Source: Tomitella fengzijianii (GTDB lineage: Bacteria; Actinomycetota; Actinomycetes; Mycobacteriales; Mycobacteriaceae). From it: DNA of 64,000 nt. The stretch spans positions 2,538,679 to 2,602,678 of the forward strand of contig NZ_CP041765.1 of the NCBI RefSeq assembly GCF_007559025.1, in the 5' to 3' direction. Under the pieces are notes generated by a model. That model searched no databases. It was given only the letters and a program-made list of their open reading frames with translations, and was not told where the DNA came from. A program made the position numbers and the translations under genes. This document shows positions 47,705 through 58,826 of this stretch, one piece after another (the first letter of the stretch is position 1; each line of letters begins with the position of its first letter).

Positions 47705-48235
47705 TCAGGCCGGGCAGGCCGGGCTCTGCACGCCGACCACCGTGGCGAGGCCGCAGACGAAGTTGCCGTCGAGGCGCCACTGTCCATCGACCGCGATCAG
47801 CGTCGCCTCGCCGGTGTTGGTCTGGCCGTCGAAGTTCGCGCTGAACGGCACCGAGAGCACGTCGCCGTTGGGCGGCAGGATGGGGCCGACGACAGCGATG
47901 TCCTTGAGCGAGCCGTCCGCCTTGGCCGCCTCGACCTTGTCCGAGAGGGTCTGGATCAGCTGGGGGTCGGCCTCGAGCCCGGTCACCAGGTCCTGCTTCT
48001 GTTCGACGGGCACCGCAGGGTCCAGCGCGGTCTGCAGCTGCGCGTTGAGTTCCTCGACCGTCGGCGTGGGCGGCAGCGCGCTGTCCTGGGCGCCGTCCGC
48101 CGCGCCGGTGGTCTGCTCCGCCGCCGCGGTGGTGGTGGGCGTGGTCGTGTCGCCGCCGTCCGAGCCGCAGGCGGTCAGGGTCAGGGCGATGGCGGCACCC
48201 GCACCGAGTGCGGCAGCGGTTTTACGGAGTTTCAC
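47705..48235 (-). CDS. MTB12-like secreted lipoprotein
   Basis: A 176-residue lipoprotein. The signal VKLRKTAAALGAGAAIALTLTACGSDGG has a good lipobox (LTAC), then a Thr/Ala linker. A small domain resembles the mycobacterial low-molecular-weight antigen MTB12/CFP-2: PTPTVEELNAQLQTALDPAVPVEQKQDLVTGLE, then VVGPILPPNGDVLSVPFSANFDGQTNTGEATLIAVDGQWRLDGNFVCGL. Function is unknown. The GTG start has GAGGAC six to seven bases upstream. A perfect palindromic terminator follows. Confidence 0.82.
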   Translation of the reverse strand: MKLRKTAAALGAGAAIALTLTACGSDGGDTTTPTTTAAAEQTTGAADGAQDSALPPTPTVEELNAQLQTALDPAVPVEQKQDLVTGLEADPQLIQTLSDKVEAAKADGSLKDIAVVGPILPPNGDVLSVPFSANFDGQTNTGEATLIAVDGQWRLDGNFVCGLATVVGVQSPACPA

Positions 48236-48368
48236 AGGCGAGTCCTCGAGGTAGTTCGACCGGGTCGTTTCCGGTCCTGCGAGCAGGTCCACCCGACGCG
48301 CGCCCGCACGGGCGGTGGCCGACGCCGACCCCCGCCGACCCGGCACGCGCGTCGGAATACTCGTACCA

Positions 48369-49826
48369 CTATGCCAAATCGGTCCCGGTGCCCGTCGGAT
48401 CCGTGTCGTCCGCCACAGTCCACCGCTCCGGCCAGTCCAGGCTGGCGACCGGATCCGCGGCGACGAGGGAGGCGTCCGACTCGGGCAGCGTGACGACCGG
48501 GCCCGGCCCGGAGCTGCGGGTTTCGAACCGGACGGTGACGACGCCGTGGCCACTCCCCTGCACCCAGCCGTGGCCCCGATCCGCGTGTCGGACATCGTCA
48601 CCGGCGCTCAGCGGCCGCCGGGCCGCGGCGCGCGCAGCCCCCATGTCGCCGCCACCGTCGCCGAGCACGGCTCCGTCGCCATCGCTGTCGCTGTCACTGT
48701 CACCGCCGCCGTCACCCGGCTCACCGGCTTCCGCGGAGTCGAACTGCGGGAACAGGACCGTCTGCTGCAACGCTGTCAGGCCGGCGAAGCCCACACCCAC
48801 CAGGCGGATCGGCCCCACCTCACCGGGGTCGACGGCCGCCTTCTGCGCGGCGGCGATGAGCACCGCCCGGTCCGTCGTCGCGTAGCCGAGGGTCTTCGAA
48901 CGGGTGACGGTGGACATGTCGGACTTGCGGAACTTGGCGATGACCGTCCGGGCGCCCCGCCCGTCGTGCAGCAGCCGCCGATGGGCCGCCTCACCCGTCT
49001 TCTGGACCGCATCCCGGATCTCCCGACGGGTGAGCAGGTCCGCCGCGAACGTCGTCTCCGCGCTGACCTGCTTGGCCTCCGCGCGCTCGGCGACGGGCCT
49101 GTTGTCGACGCCGCGCGCGAGCGCGTGCAGCGCCGGCCCCACCGTCGACCCCAGCAGCGAGACCACCTCCGCACGGCCGAGCGCGGCGAACTGCCCGATC
49201 GACTCCACCCCCACCTTGCGCAGCCGCTCGTCTGCGACCGGCCCGATGCCCCACAGACTGCGCACCGGCAGCGGGTCCATCACCTCCCGTTCCCGGGCCA
49301 GCGTGATCACCTTCTGCCCGCGGGGCTTGGCCAGGCCGGACGCGATCTTCGCCACCTGTTTCCCCGAGCCCGCCCCCACCGAGGCGACGAGGCCCGTCTC
49401 GTCGAGGACGGCGTCGCGCAGGCGGGTGCAGAAGCGTTCGACGTCGTCCGGGTCCGCGCCCTCGAGCTCCCCCGGCTCCGCGAAGGCCTCGTCCAGCGAA
49501 AGCTGCTCGATCACGGGGACGAGTCCGCGCACCACGGCGAACACCCGTCGGCTCGCCAGCCTGTAGAGCCTGCCGCGGGGCGGCACCACCACGGCACGCA
49601 GGCCCACGAGGCGCCGCGCCTGATGCATGGGCATCGCGGAATGCGCACCGTAGGCACGCGCCTCGTAGCTGGCCCCCGCGACGACCCCGCGCGGGCCCGC
49701 ACCGCCGACGAGCACCGGACGACCACGGAGCGTGGGCCGTGTCAGCTGCTCGACGGAGGCGAAGAACGAGTCCATGTCCATGTGCAGCACCCAGCGCTGC
49801 GGGCTGGCCCCGTCACCCGTCACCAC
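48369..49826 (-). CDS. dinB: DNA polymerase IV (Y family)
   Basis: Translesion polymerase of 485 residues. It has [18 protein letters not shown] and [10 protein letters not shown] with the catalytic acidic residues, [19 protein letters not shown], and [24 protein letters not shown]. The helix-hairpin-helix [22 protein letters not shown] and the little-finger domain follow. The C-terminal 110 residues form an Asp/Gly/Ser-rich linker and a tail with [28 protein letters not shown]. The start is a GTG pair near 49826. It lies 47 bp downstream of ileS. Confidence 0.92.
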   Translation of the reverse strand: MVTGDGASPQRWVLHMDMDSFFASVEQLTRPTLRGRPVLVGGAGPRGVVAGASYEARAYGAHSAMPMHQARRLVGLRAVVVPPRGRLYRLASRRVFAVVRGLVPVIEQLSLDEAFAEPGELEGADPDDVERFCTRLRDAVLDETGLVASVGAGSGKQVAKIASGLAKPRGQKVITLAREREVMDPLPVRSLWGIGPVADERLRKVGVESIGQFAALGRAEVVSLLGSTVGPALHALARGVDNRPVAERAEAKQVSAETTFAADLLTRREIRDAVQKTGEAAHRRLLHDGRGARTVIAKFRKSDMSTVTRSKTLGYATTDRAVLIAAAQKAAVDPGEVGPIRLVGVGFAGLTALQQTVLFPQFDSAEAGEPGDGGGDSDSDSDGDGAVLGDGGGDMGAARAAARRPLSAGDDVRHADRGHGWVQGSGHGVVTVRFETRSSGPGPVVTLPESDASLVAADPVASLDWPERWTVADDTDPTGTGTDLA

Positions 49827-49873
49827 TCGATCATCGCCGCCGATCGGTCATCGCCGCCTGGCGGCCGGCCCGC

Positions 49874-52800
49874 TCAGGCCCTGACCAGCACGGCCCGCAC
49901 GCCCTCGCCCAGTTCCACCGCCGAGTCGACGCCGTCGACCCCGCCGAAGACCAGCTCCGTGGCCAAGACCTCACCCGCGATGAGGTCGCCGTGGATGCGG
50001 GCGCGCTCCGCGAACCGCGCGGGCACGTCCAGGGTGAGGCGGATGCGATCCGAGATCTCCAGGCCCGCGCTGCGCCGTGCGTCCTGCAGCTCGCGGATGC
50101 GGTCCTTCGCCCAGCCCTCGGCCTCCAGCTCCTCGGTCACCTCCGTGTCCAGCACCACGAGCCCGCCGCCAGCGGGCAGCGCGGCGGTGGAGTCTTCCTC
50201 GGCGGCGACGAGCCTGCTCGTGTACTCGCCCTCGGCGAGATCGATTCCCGCCGCCACGACCGTGCCGTCAGGCCGCTCGGTCCAGTCGCCGGACTTGACC
50301 GCCTTGATGGCCTTCTGCACATCCTTGCCCAGGCGCGGGCCCGCCGCCCGAGCGTTGACGACCAGCTCGAACCTGCCATGCGTGTCGACGTCCGTGGTGA
50401 GCTCGACGTTCTTCACGTTCACTTCGTCCGCGATGAGGTCCGTGAACGGCCGCAGAGCCTCGGCCCCCTCGGCGGCCACGGTCAGGGTGCGCAGCGGCAG
50501 GCGCACGCGCAGTCTGTTGGCCTTGCGCACGCCCAGCGCCGCCGAACACACGCCGCGCACGTCGTCCATGGCCGCCACCAGCTGCGGGTCCGCGGGTAGA
50601 ACGCCCGGCTCCGGCCAGTCGGTGAGATGCACCGAGCGCCCACCGGTGAGTCCGCGCCAGATCACCTCCGAGGCGAGCGGCAGCAACGGCGCCGCCAGCC
50701 GGGTGAGCACTTCGAGCACGGTGTGCAGCGTGTCGAACGCGTCGGGCTCGGCGTCGCTGCCCGCCCAGAATCGCGGCCGCGAGCGGCGCACGTACCAGTT
50801 GGTGAGCGCATCGCAGAAGCCCCGCAGCAGATCGCACGCGCGTGCGACGTCGAAGTCGTCGAGCGCGGCCGTCATCTCGTCCCGGCACAGCGCGAGCTTG
50901 GCCAGGATGTACCGGTCCAGCATGTGCTGCGAGTCGGTGCGCCACTCGCCCGGGCGCTCCGCGTAGAGCTGCAGGAAGCCCCACGAGTTCCACAACGGCA
51001 GCAGCGCCTGCCGGACGCCCTCGCGGATGCCCTGCTCGGTGACGACGAGATTGCCGCCGCGCAGGATCGGCGACGACATCAGGAACCAGCGCATCGCGTC
51101 GGAGCCGTCGCGGTCGAACACCTCGGAGACGTCCGGGTAGTTGCGCTTGGACTTGCTCATCTTCTGGCCGTCGTCGCCGAGCACGATCCCGTGCGAGACG
51201 CACGTGCGGAACGCCGGCCGGTCGAAGATCGCCGTCGACAGGACGTGCAGGGTGTAGAACCAGCCGCGGGTCTGCCCGATGTATTCGACGATGAAGTCGC
51301 CCGGGAAGTGCGAATCGAACCATTCGCCGTTGTCGAACGGATAATGCACCTGCGCGTACGGCATCGACCCGGAGTCGAACCAGACGTCGAGCACGTCCGG
51401 GATGCGGCGCATCGTCGAGCGTCCCGTCGGGTCGTCCGGGTTGGGCCGGGTGAGCTCGTCGATGTACGGACGGTGCAGGTCGGCCGGCCGCACCCCGAAG
51501 TCGCGTTCCAGCTCGTCGAGGCTGCCGTACACGTCCACCCGCGGGTGCTCGGCATCGTCGGACACCCACACGGGGATCGGCGTGCCCCAGTACCGGTTCC
51601 GCGAGATCGACCAGTCGCGCGCGCCCTCGAGCCACTTGCCGAACTGCCCCGGACCGATGTGCTCCGGATACCAGGTGATCTGCTCGTTCAACTCCACCAT
51701 GCGGTCGCGGAACTCGGTGACCTTGATGAACCAGGACGACACCGCCCGGTAGATCAGCGGGTTCCCGCAGCGCCAGCAGTGCGGGTAGGAGTGCTCGTAG
51801 GTCTCGTGCCGCACCAGCCAGGCGCCGTTGCGGCCGGTCGGCCCGGAACCGGCCTTCAGGTCGCGGATGATCCGCGGGTTGGCGTCGAACACCAGCTCGC
51901 CCGCGTAGTCGGCCACCTGCGCGTCGAAGCGGCCGCGGGCGTCCACCGGCGTGACCGGCGTGATGCCGGCGGCGTCGGTCACCACCTTGTCGTCCTCGCC
52001 GTAGGCCGGGGCGATGTGCACGATCCCGGTGCCGTCGTCGGTGGTGACGTAGTCCGCCGCCAGAACGCGGAACGCGTTCTCGGCGCCCGTGAAGTACGGG
52101 AACGGGGGCAGGTAGCGCAGCCCCAGGAGCTCCTCGCCGGCGAAGCGGGCGAGCACCTCGGGCTCCTCCCCCAGTTCCTTCGCATACGCGCCCACGCGCG
52201 CCTCCGCCAGCAGTGCGCGCCGCCCCTCCGGCCCCGCCACCAGCACGTAGCCGACCTCCGGATGCACGGCGGCCGCCATGTTGGACGGCAGCGTCCACGG
52301 CGTCGTCGTCCACACCAGCAGGTGCGCGCCGTCGAGCTCCTCGAATGCGCCCGCGCCATTGCCGTCGATCCGGAACCCCACGGTGATCGCGGGATCCTGA
52401 CGCGACTTGTAGACGTCGTCGTCCATCCGCAGCTCGTGGTTGGACAGCGGGGTCTCGTCGCGCCAGCAGTACGGCAGCACCCGGTAGCCCTCGTAGGCCA
52501 GGCCCTTGTCGTAGAGCTGCTTGAACGCCCAGATCACCGATTCCATGAAGGTGACGTCGAGCGTCTTGTAGTCGCGCTCGAAGTCCACCCAGCGCGCCTG
52601 CCGCGTGACGTACCGGCGCCATTCGTCGGTGTACTTGAGCACCGACGTCCGGCACGCCTCGTTGAACGCGGCGATGCCCATGGTGTCGATCTGCGACTTG
52701 TCCGTGATGCCCAGCTGGCGCTCCGCCTCCAGCTCCGCCGGCAGGCCGTGGGTGTCCCATCCGAAGCGCCGGTCGACCAGCTTGCCGCGCATGGTCTGGT

Positions 52801-53068
52801 AGCGCGGCACGATGTCCTTGACATACCCCGTGAGCAGGTGGCCATAGTGCGGCAGCCCATTGGCGAACGGTGGGCCGTCGTAGAAGACGAACTCCTCGGC
52901 TCCCGCACGCCTGCGCATGCTCTCCTGGAACGTGCCGTCCGCGGCCCAGAACGCGAGCACGCGCTCCTCCATCGCCGGGAAGTCGGCGGAGCCCGTGCTG
53001 TGACCGCCGGTGAGGTCGACACGCGGGTAGGCGGCGCCGGCGGGGGCGGGATGGACGGGATCGGTCAC
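49874..53068 (-). CDS. ileS: Isoleucyl-tRNA synthetase
   Basis: Class I synthetase charging tRNA-Ile, about 1064 residues. The HIGH-type motif is [15 protein letters not shown] near residue 70; the CP1 editing domain holds [20 protein letters not shown] and [44 protein letters not shown] and the [11 protein letters not shown] loop follow, then the anticodon-binding helices. The GTG at 53068 is chosen because AGGGAGCC lies about six bases upstream and the residues before it belong to the leader. Expression should be controlled by the T-box leader. Confidence 0.97.
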   Translation of the reverse strand: MTDPVHPAPAGAAYPRVDLTGGHSTGSADFPAMEERVLAFWAADGTFQESMRRRAGAEEFVFYDGPPFANGLPHYGHLLTGYVKDIVPRYQTMRGKLVDRRFGWDTHGLPAELEAERQLGITDKSQIDTMGIAAFNEACRTSVLKYTDEWRRYVTRQARWVDFERDYKTLDVTFMESVIWAFKQLYDKGLAYEGYRVLPYCWRDETPLSNHELRMDDDVYKSRQDPAITVGFRIDGNGAGAFEELDGAHLLVWTTTPWTLPSNMAAAVHPEVGYVLVAGPEGRRALLAEARVGAYAKELGEEPEVLARFAGEELLGLRYLPPFPYFTGAENAFRVLAADYVTTDDGTGIVHIAPAYGEDDKVVTDAAGITPVTPVDARGRFDAQVADYAGELVFDANPRIIRDLKAGSGPTGRNGAWLVRHETYEHSYPHCWRCGNPLIYRAVSSWFIKVTEFRDRMVELNEQITWYPEHIGPGQFGKWLEGARDWSISRNRYWGTPIPVWVSDDAEHPRVDVYGSLDELERDFGVRPADLHRPYIDELTRPNPDDPTGRSTMRRIPDVLDVWFDSGSMPYAQVHYPFDNGEWFDSHFPGDFIVEYIGQTRGWFYTLHVLSTAIFDRPAFRTCVSHGIVLGDDGQKMSKSKRNYPDVSEVFDRDGSDAMRWFLMSSPILRGGNLVVTEQGIREGVRQALLPLWNSWGFLQLYAERPGEWRTDSQHMLDRYILAKLALCRDEMTAALDDFDVARACDLLRGFCDALTNWYVRRSRPRFWAGSDAEPDAFDTLHTVLEVLTRLAAPLLPLASEVIWRGLTGGRSVHLTDWPEPGVLPADPQLVAAMDDVRGVCSAALGVRKANRLRVRLPLRTLTVAAEGAEALRPFTDLIADEVNVKNVELTTDVDTHGRFELVVNARAAGPRLGKDVQKAIKAVKSGDWTERPDGTVVAAGIDLAEGEYTSRLVAAEEDSTAALPAGGGLVVLDTEVTEELEAEGWAKDRIRELQDARRSAGLEISDRIRLTLDVPARFAERARIHGDLIAGEVLATELVFGGVDGVDSAVELGEGVRAVLVRA

Positions 53069-53345
53069 TTTCAGGCTCCCTACGTGCCAGTTTCCTCGTG
53101 TACCCGCGTTGCGGGCCACCTTGACTCGGCACGGGGACGACGCTGTTACGCCGCGGTACCACCCCGCTTACCCGTCCGTGCGGGGCACGGGCGGGTCGCT
53201 CTTCAGGGGCTGTGACGGGCCCGCCCGTCCGGGTCTACTGGGCGGCCGACGCCGACCCGCAGCGCGGGCCGGCGTGCATGCCACTGTTCTTCCGGAGGCT
53301 CCCCGGTGATGGCCGGATCAACGCCGCGACCCCCTGCAGGGAGCC
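53069..53345 (-). promoter_or_regulatory. ileS T-box riboswitch leader
   Basis: tRNA-Ile-sensing leader. The T-box core GGGGTGGTACCGCGG is at 53165-53151, with TGGT able to pair with the tRNA ACCA end. Upstream, CCATCACCGGGGAGCCTCCG contains an ATC isoleucine specifier (53310-53308) in the short stem I typical of actinobacterial ileS leaders, followed by a GC-rich pair of stems. There is no U-rich terminator before the start, so control of translation initiation is likely. The ribosome-binding AGGGAGCC (53081-53074) is exactly complementary to GGCTCCCT at 53345-53338. The transcription start is not known. Confidence 0.88.
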
Positions 53346-53360
53346 GGTCTTCCGCCGACT

Positions 53361-53627
53361 CTAGTCGGTCTCGTCCTGCGCTCCGTGGCCGGCCGGGACT
53401 TCGTCACCGTCGTCGTCGGCGTCCTCGCGCGCATCCCGGCCCGCACCGTCGTCCGCCGAGTCGGCGTTCGTGGCGCGCCTGCCGCGGACGATGTCGACCA
53501 CCAGCAGGACGAACCCGACGATGCACACGCCGATGCACGCCCACGCGAACGCCACTGAGCTGATCACCAACGCGACGACCAGGAGGACGAACCCGACGAG
53601 GGTGACGACCAGGGCTGCGATCAGCAT
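53361..53627 (-). CDS. Small two-span membrane protein
   Basis: An 88-residue protein: MLIAALVVTLVGFVLLVVALV and VAFAWACIGVCIVGFVLLVVDIV form a helical hairpin, then RGRRATNADSADDGAGRDAREDADDDGDE, a basic then acidic tail. A similar small membrane protein sits beside wag31 in mycobacteria (Rv2144c-like). It lies 42 bp after divIVA on the same strand and just before the ileS leader. Function unknown. Confidence 0.75.
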   Translation of the reverse strand: MLIAALVVTLVGFVLLVVALVISSVAFAWACIGVCIVGFVLLVVDIVRGRRATNADSADDGAGRDAREDADDDGDEVPAGHGAQDETD

Positions 53628-53669
53628 CGGATCCTCCTGAATCTCCGGCGGCGCAGAACGGGCGTAGGA

Positions 53670-54563
53670 CTACTTGCGGTCACGGACCTCGGACGAGTTG
53701 CCCACCGGCGCAGCGGAACCGCGCTGGTTGAGCTCCTCGAGCTGTCCCTCCAGGTAGGTCTTCAGGCGGGTCCGGTACTCGCGCTCGTAGGTGCGCAGGG
53801 ACTCGATCTCACCCTCGAGCTTGGTGCGCTGCTCGTTGATGGTGCCCATGACCTCGGTGTGCTTCTTCTCCGCGTCGGCCTGCAGCGCGGTGGCCTTGTC
53901 CTGGGCCTGCTTGAGCTGGTTCTCGGACCTCGTGCGCGCGTCGGCGAGCAGCGCCTCGGACTTCTGCCGGGCCTCGGCCAGCATGGAGTCCGCCTTGGTG
54001 CGGGCCTCGGTGACCATCTTCTCCGAGTTGGCGCGGGCGTCGGAGACCAGCTTCTCCGACGTGCTGCGCGCATCGGAGAGGGTCTTGTCCGACTCGGTCT
54101 TCGCGTCGCCCGTGAGCCTGTCCGCCGTCTCCTGCGCCAGCGCCAGCAGCTTCGCGGCCTGCACGTGGGCGGCCTCGGTGGCGGCGGCGGCCGAGGCGCC
54201 GGATGCGGCGCCGGACGACGTGCCCGACGAGGAATCCTTGACGTCGGCGGTGACGCCGGACGAGGAGGACCCCGTCGAGGCGGGCGTGGAAGTCGAGGCG
54301 GGCGCAGGCGTCGGAGCCGGCGCCGCAGCAGCCGACGTGCCCGACGTCCGGGCGGCCGACGAGGCCTTCTTCTCGGACTCGGCAAGCTCGGATTCGAGCT
54401 CGGAGACCCGCTGCGACAGGTCCGAGTTCTCCTCTACGAGCCGGGACAGCTCGGCCTCGACGAGGTCGAGGAATTGATCTACCTCGTCCTCGTTGTAGCC
54501 ACGCTTGCCAATGGGCGGCTTGCTGAACGCCACATTGTGGACGTCGGCCGGAGTAAGCGGCAT
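53670..54563 (-). CDS. wag31: DivIVA/Wag31 polar growth protein
   Basis: Coiled-coil scaffold that recruits the wall-synthesis machinery to cell poles, 297 residues. The N-terminal membrane-binding domain [39 protein letters not shown] is followed by a first coil. A long Ala/Pro/Ser/Thr linker (about residues 70-130) and a long heptad-rich coil with repeating [31 protein letters not shown]-type units complete it. Kinase-target threonines are known in mycobacterial Wag31; I cannot place them reliably here. It lies 110 bp after yggT. Confidence 0.95.
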   Translation of the reverse strand: MPLTPADVHNVAFSKPPIGKRGYNEDEVDQFLDLVEAELSRLVEENSDLSQRVSELESELAESEKKASSAARTSGTSAAAAPAPTPAPASTSTPASTGSSSSGVTADVKDSSSGTSSGAASGASAAAATEAAHVQAAKLLALAQETADRLTGDAKTESDKTLSDARSTSEKLVSDARANSEKMVTEARTKADSMLAEARQKSEALLADARTRSENQLKQAQDKATALQADAEKKHTEVMGTINEQRTKLEGEIESLRTYEREYRTRLKTYLEGQLEELNQRGSAAPVGNSSEVRDRK

Positions 54564-54673
54564 TGGAGTGTTCCCCTATCGCATACATGGGCAGCCGAGA
54601 GAGTCCCGGCCATCGCAGTTCACTGCCGCCCATCCTGTCACATCAGGTCACGATCGTGCATCACGAACACCGC

Positions 54674-54970
54674 TCATGCGTACATGAAACGGCCCACGAC
54701 GCTGATGAGGACGAACAGGATCAGCATCAGCACGAGGATGGACAGGTCCAGCCGGACCTGCCCCATGCGCACCGGCGGGATCAGCTTGCGCAACAGTTTC
54801 ACCGGCGGGTCGGTGATCGTGAAAAGCAGCTCGAGCAGCACCACGAGGATCCCCTTGGGATGCCAGTCGCGCGCGAACGAGCGGATGAACTCCACGATGA
54901 CGCGGCCGATGAGACAGAACCAGAAAATATAGAGCAGGACGTAGACGACCTCGAGCGCAGCCATGCCCAT
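54674..54970 (-). CDS. yggT: YggT family membrane protein
   Basis: A 98-residue protein with two membrane segments: ALEVVYVLLYIFWFCLIGRVIVEFI, then the conserved loop DWHPKGILVVLLELLFTITDPPVKLLRKLIPP with the family's TDP motif, then DLSILVLMLILFVLISVVGRFMY. YggT proteins accompany sepF and divIVA in actinobacterial division clusters and are thought to help envelope or septum functions. ATG at 54970 (MGMAALEV) or 54964 are both possible. Confidence 0.9.
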   Translation of the reverse strand: MGMAALEVVYVLLYIFWFCLIGRVIVEFIRSFARDWHPKGILVVLLELLFTITDPPVKLLRKLIPPVRMGQVRLDLSILVLMLILFVLISVVGRFMYA

Positions 54971-55064
54971 CACTCTGCCCGAACGGGCCCGCGCACCCCT
55001 CGCCGGGTGACCGGCGAGGCCGCCCCGCGCCCGGTGCGGGCGCCTCTCCGGGGCACGACGCGCG

Positions 55065-55098
55065 GCACCCCCGCCGCGCGTACGCGACGGGGGTGCCG
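55065..55098. terminator. Hairpin after sepF
   Basis: GGCACCCCCG (55065-55074) pairs with CGGGGGTGCC (55089-55098), and an inner CGCG/CGCG extends the stem to about 14 bp around a 4-base loop. It lies 11 bp past the sepF stop and probably ends or attenuates the ftsW-to-sepF transcript before yggT. Confidence 0.7.
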
Positions 55099-55109
55099 GC
55101 GGGCGGATC

Positions 55110-55733
55110 TCACTTGGAGTAGAAGCCCGTCTCCACGAGACGGCGGCGATCCTCAGCCGAGACATCGATCTCCGCGGGTGAGAGGAGGAACACCTTCGTG
55201 GCCACCTTGTCGAATGAGCCACGCAGGGCGAATGCAAGGCCTGCAGCGAAGTCGACGAGCCGCTTCGCGTCCGCATTGCTCATCTCGACGAGGTCCATGA
55301 TGACGGGCACGCCGTCACGGAACTGCTCGCCGATCGTGCGCGCCTCGCCGTAATCGCGCGGGCGGAGCGTCGTGATCTTCGCCATGCCGCCGGACTCGTC
55401 GAACAGCGACGCGGCCCGCCGCGTCTCCACACGGGGCTCCGGCCGCGAGTCCATCGCCAGCGCGCCGCGGGTCCCCGCCATCGGTGCCGGCCGGGGGCCG
55501 CCGCGCGCCGGGACCGGCTCGAGCCGCCCGCGCCCCGGCGCATAGCGGTCGTCGTCGTAGCCGCGGGGACCGGCGGGGTAGTCGCCGCGCATGCCGTCGT
55601 AGTCCCGCTCGTACTCGTCGTAGCCGTCGTCCAGCCCCCGCCGCGGACCGCCCGGCTCGTCGAGGTAGTCGTCGTCGAAGTCCTCCAGCGGCACCATCCC
55701 GAAGTACGCCTTGAACTTTTGCAGGCTGCTCAT
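55110..55733 (-). CDS. sepF: Cell division protein SepF
   Basis: FtsZ membrane anchor and septum-assembly factor, 207 residues. The N-terminal amphipathic [26 protein letters not shown] binds membrane. A disordered Asp/Tyr/Gly/Pro/Arg linker follows, then the conserved SepF core [75 protein letters not shown]. It lies 106 bp after yggS. FtsZ ends in the expected partner tail (VPPFMRR). Confidence 0.96.
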   Translation of the reverse strand: MSSLQKFKAYFGMVPLEDFDDDYLDEPGGPRRGLDDGYDEYERDYDGMRGDYPAGPRGYDDDRYAPGRGRLEPVPARGGPRPAPMAGTRGALAMDSRPEPRVETRRAASLFDESGGMAKITTLRPRDYGEARTIGEQFRDGVPVIMDLVEMSNADAKRLVDFAAGLAFALRGSFDKVATKVFLLSPAEIDVSAEDRRRLVETGFYSK

Positions 55734-55839
55734 CGAATAGACCTTCCTTGCTGCGGCGGATCGTGGCTGGGCTGTGGACTGTCGTGTTCTGTGGACGGAA
55801 CGCCCCGCGGTCTGCTGGGAAGGCCGGGCTCTCCGTCGT

Positions 55840-56607
55840 TCATGGCGAGACTATCGGCCGCGCGCCCATGATCGCGGTACCGACACGCACACAGGTCGAT
55901 CCGTGCGCGATGGCCGATTCGAGGTCGCTGGACATGCCCGCGGACAGCCCCGCGGCCTGCGGATGACGTGTGGTGAACGACTCCCGGATCCCGGCCAGAC
56001 GGGCAAAGGCGGCGTCCGGCCCGGCCTGCCGCGGCGCCACCGCCATGAGCCCGGCGAGCCGCACGGATTCCGCCGCCGCCACCTGGTCCGCAAGCTCGTC
56101 GAGGCCTGCGGCGGGCACGCCGCCGCGCGCCGGGTCGCCGTCGATGCTCACCTGCAGATAGACCTCCAGCGGCGACGTCCGCTCGCCGGCGTCCAGCGCT
56201 GACGCCGCCGCGCGTGCCAGCGCGTGCGCAAGCCGGACCGAATCGACCGAGTGCACGGCATGCGCCCAGCGGGCCACCGCCCGCGCCTTGTTCCGCTGCA
56301 ACCGTCCCACCATGTGCCAGCGGGGCGCCGCGACCGCGTCGCCTTCTCCGTCCCCGGCCAGCAGCCTCGCGCAGTCCGCCGCCTTGGGGCCGGCCTCCTG
56401 CTCACGCGATTCGCCGAGGTCCGTCGCCCCCGCCCGCGCGAGCATCGCGGCGTCCGAGGCCGGGAAGTATTTCGTCACCGCGATCAGCGCCACCGAATCC
56501 GGTGCGCGGCCGGAAGCCGCGCACGCCCGCGCGATCCGCTCCCGCGTCGCGGTGAGCGCCCCGGCCAGTTCCGCAGCGCGGTCGGCGGGCCCCGTCGGCG
56601 CGGTCAC
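55840..56607 (-). CDS. yggS: YggS/PROSC-type PLP homeostasis protein
   Basis: PLP-binding alanine-racemase-like barrel of 255 residues that buffers PLP. The lysine lies in [31 protein letters not shown] (family form AVSKxxP). [27 protein letters not shown] and [31 protein letters not shown] follow. The GTG at 56607 overlaps the pgeF stop by 4 bases. Position between pgeF and sepF is the normal actinobacterial order. Confidence 0.93.
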   Translation of the reverse strand: MTAPTGPADRAAELAGALTATRERIARACAASGRAPDSVALIAVTKYFPASDAAMLARAGATDLGESREQEAGPKAADCARLLAGDGEGDAVAAPRWHMVGRLQRNKARAVARWAHAVHSVDSVRLAHALARAAASALDAGERTSPLEVYLQVSIDGDPARGGVPAAGLDELADQVAAAESVRLAGLMAVAPRQAGPDAAFARLAGIRESFTTRHPQAAGLSAGMSSDLESAIAHGSTCVRVGTAIMGARPIVSP

Positions 56608-57356
56608 GACGCCCCGCCCGCGGACGGGCTCCAGACCACCCCGGCAAGGCGCCCCGTAGGCGCGCCCCGCCGGTGGCTGAAGAGTGTCCGTTCCTCGATG
56701 GTGCAGCGCGGGTCCACGACCACCGACTCGACGCCCGCCGCGCCCAGCTGCCGCGCGACCCCGGCGCGGATGTCCAGCCCCGTCGTCCCCTTCCGGGTCC
56801 GGCAGGCGCTGCCCGGCAGATGCTCCTCCACATCCGCCTGCATGTGGGGCGGCACTTCATAGCACCCGCCGCACGCGGCAGGCCCCAGCAGCGCCCCGAT
56901 CCGTTCCGGCCGAGCGCCGAGACCGACCATGGCCTCGATCGCCCGGGGGACGATGCCGATGCGCGCGCCGATCCGGCCCGCGTGGACCGCCCCGATCACG
57001 CCCGCGTCCTCGTCCGCGAGCAGCATCGGCACGCAGTCGGCCGTCAGCACCACCAGTGCGAGATCCGGCACGGAGGTGACCAGCGCGTCCGTGACTTCCA
57101 CCGGACCTTCCACGGGCCCGTCCACCACCGTGACGTTGCGGGAGTGCACCTGCTCCATCCACACCAGACGCGGCGGCCGGAGACCCAGCGCGCCCGCGAG
57201 CCGCGCACGGTTCGCCGCGACCGAACGCGGGTCGTCCCCGACGTGCTCGCCCAGGTTGAACGACTCGTAGGGGGCCGCGGAGACCCCGCCGGCGCGCGTG
57301 GTGAAGACCATGCGCGCCGGCCGGCTCTCGGGTGTCGCTCCGGTAACCGTCCTCAC
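56604..57356 (-). CDS. pgeF: Peptidoglycan editing factor PgeF (DUF152 / YfiH family)
   Basis: Cytosolic enzyme of the laccase-domain family, thought to clear wrongly built UDP-muramyl precursors, 250 residues. [48 protein letters not shown] and [12 protein letters not shown] are present with their metal-type His/Cys residues. The block usually read HAGWRG appears here as [10 protein letters not shown]. The GTG start overlaps the ftsZ stop by 4 bases, so it is coupled to division-gene translation. Confidence 0.92.
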   Translation of the reverse strand: MRTVTGATPESRPARMVFTTRAGGVSAAPYESFNLGEHVGDDPRSVAANRARLAGALGLRPPRLVWMEQVHSRNVTVVDGPVEGPVEVTDALVTSVPDLALVVLTADCVPMLLADEDAGVIGAVHAGRIGARIGIVPRAIEAMVGLGARPERIGALLGPAACGGCYEVPPHMQADVEEHLPGSACRTRKGTTGLDIRAGVARQLGAAGVESVVVDPRCTIEERTLFSHRRGAPTGRLAGVVWSPSAGGAS

Positions 57357-58576
57357 CTCCGCATGAACGGCGGGACGTCGACGTCGTCGTCCAGGTCGTC
57401 GATCACCTCGCGCTCCGACCCGCCGCGCTCGGACCCGCCGCGCGCCGCCCCCCCGCGGGGACCTGCGTCCGAACCGGACGCATGCGCGGGGAAGGTCACC
57501 GGCTGCGGGCGGTCCGACCCGTCGGCGGCCGCCCCGGCACGCGTCTGGCCGATCTGCCCGGCGCGGCCCGCGTCGATCGTCGTGCGACCACGCGACTCGA
57601 CCCCGGCGTCGATCTGCTTGTTCTGCGGTGCGCCGCCGTCGAACCCCGCGGCGATGACCGTCACCCGGACCTCGTCGCCCAGCGAATCATCGATCACCGT
57701 GCCGAAGATGATGTTCGCCTCGATGTGCGCCGATTCCTGGACCAGCGAGGCGGCCTCGTTGATCTCGAACAGGCCCAGGTCGCTACCGCCGGCGATGGAG
57801 ATGAGCACGCCGTGCGCGCCGTCCATCGACGCCTCGAGCAGCGGAGAGTTGATCGCGGACTCCGCCGCCTTGAGGGAGCGGCCCTCCCCCCGCGATGAGC
57901 CGATGCCCATCAGCGCGCTGCCCGCCCCCGACATCACCGACTTCACGTCCGCGAAGTCGACGTTGATCAGGCCCGGTGTGGTGATGAGGTCCGTGATGCC
58001 CTGGACGCCGTTGAGGAGCACCTCGTCGGCCGACCGGAAGGCGTCCATCAGGCTCACCGCCGCGTCCCCGAGCTGCAGCAGGCGGTCGTTGGGGATGACG
58101 ATCAGCGTGTCGCAGGACTCGCGGAGCGTCGTGATGCCGGCCTCGGCCTGCCCGCCCCGGCGCTTGCCCTCGAACGAGAACGGGCGGGTGACGACGCCGA
58201 TGGTCAGCGCACCGAGCTTGCGCGCGATGCTCGCCACCACGGGGGCGCCTCCGGTGCCGGTGCCGCCGCCCTCGCCGGCGGTGACGAAGACCATGTCGGC
58301 ACCCTTGATGAGTTCCTCGATCTCGTCCTTGGCGTCCTCGGCCGCCCTCCGCCCCACCTCGGGGTCGGCGCCGGCGCCGAGCCCGCGCGTCGAGTCGCGG
58401 CCGACGTCGAGCTTGACGTCGGCATCGCTCATGAGCAGGGCTTGCGCATCGGTGTTGATGGCAATGAACTCCACCCCCTTCAGTCCCTGCTCGATCATCC
58501 GGTTGACAGCGTTGACCCCACCGCCGCCGATTCCGACGACCTTGATGACGGCGAGGTAATTGTGCGGGGGCGTCAT
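57353..58576 (-). CDS. ftsZ: Cell division protein FtsZ
   Basis: Tubulin-like GTPase forming the division ring, 407 residues. It shows [38 protein letters not shown] at the N terminus, the tubulin signature [27 protein letters not shown], the T7 loop [12 protein letters not shown], and [24 protein letters not shown] variable linker with RGGSE repeats follows, then the C-terminal peptide [12 protein letters not shown] that binds SepF. It has a 250-bp upstream gap, the largest of the division cluster. Confidence 0.98.
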   Translation of the reverse strand: MTPPHNYLAVIKVVGIGGGGVNAVNRMIEQGLKGVEFIAINTDAQALLMSDADVKLDVGRDSTRGLGAGADPEVGRRAAEDAKDEIEELIKGADMVFVTAGEGGGTGTGGAPVVASIARKLGALTIGVVTRPFSFEGKRRGGQAEAGITTLRESCDTLIVIPNDRLLQLGDAAVSLMDAFRSADEVLLNGVQGITDLITTPGLINVDFADVKSVMSGAGSALMGIGSSRGEGRSLKAAESAINSPLLEASMDGAHGVLISIAGGSDLGLFEINEAASLVQESAHIEANIIFGTVIDDSLGDEVRVTVIAAGFDGGAPQNKQIDAGVESRGRTTIDAGRAGQIGQTRAGAAADGSDRPQPVTFPAHASGSDAGPRGGAARGGSERGGSEREVIDDLDDDVDVPPFMRR

Positions 58577-58680
58577 GTGCTCTCGCCTTCCATGTTGCTC
58601 GATCTACGTCAGTCTTCCCGAAGCGTCCGGCGCTGCGACTGCGAACTCCGCGTGGCGGCGATTCGCACATCCGACCCGAA

Positions 58681-58718
58681 AACCCTCAACCTGAACCAAA
58701 GGGTTAGAGTTATGTCAA
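58681..58718 (-). promoter_or_regulatory. Candidate ftsZ promoter region
   Basis: Inside the 250-bp ftsQ-ftsZ gap, the minus strand has a consensus -35-like TTGACA (58718-58713). An inverted repeat AACCCT/AGGGTT (58681-58686 and 58700-58705) lies just downstream of it. A clear -10 is not obvious at 17 bp spacing. The rest of the gap holds nothing I recognise. Confidence 0.4.
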
Positions 58719-58826
58719 GTACCGAACTATGCGCAGACGCTATGCATCACCGACCGCTGTTGCCAGGAGGCGCGCCGAACACTCCGGAGTTTGCGTCCCG
58801 GACCATCGCCGTGCGCGGCCCGGCGC

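Noticed and set aside
50627-53215. An 862-codon plus-strand frame opposite ileS, and a similar minus-strand frame at 50268-53162
   Set aside because: Both are out-of-frame shadows of ileS with low-complexity composition; the synthetase motifs lie in the 49874-53068 frame.
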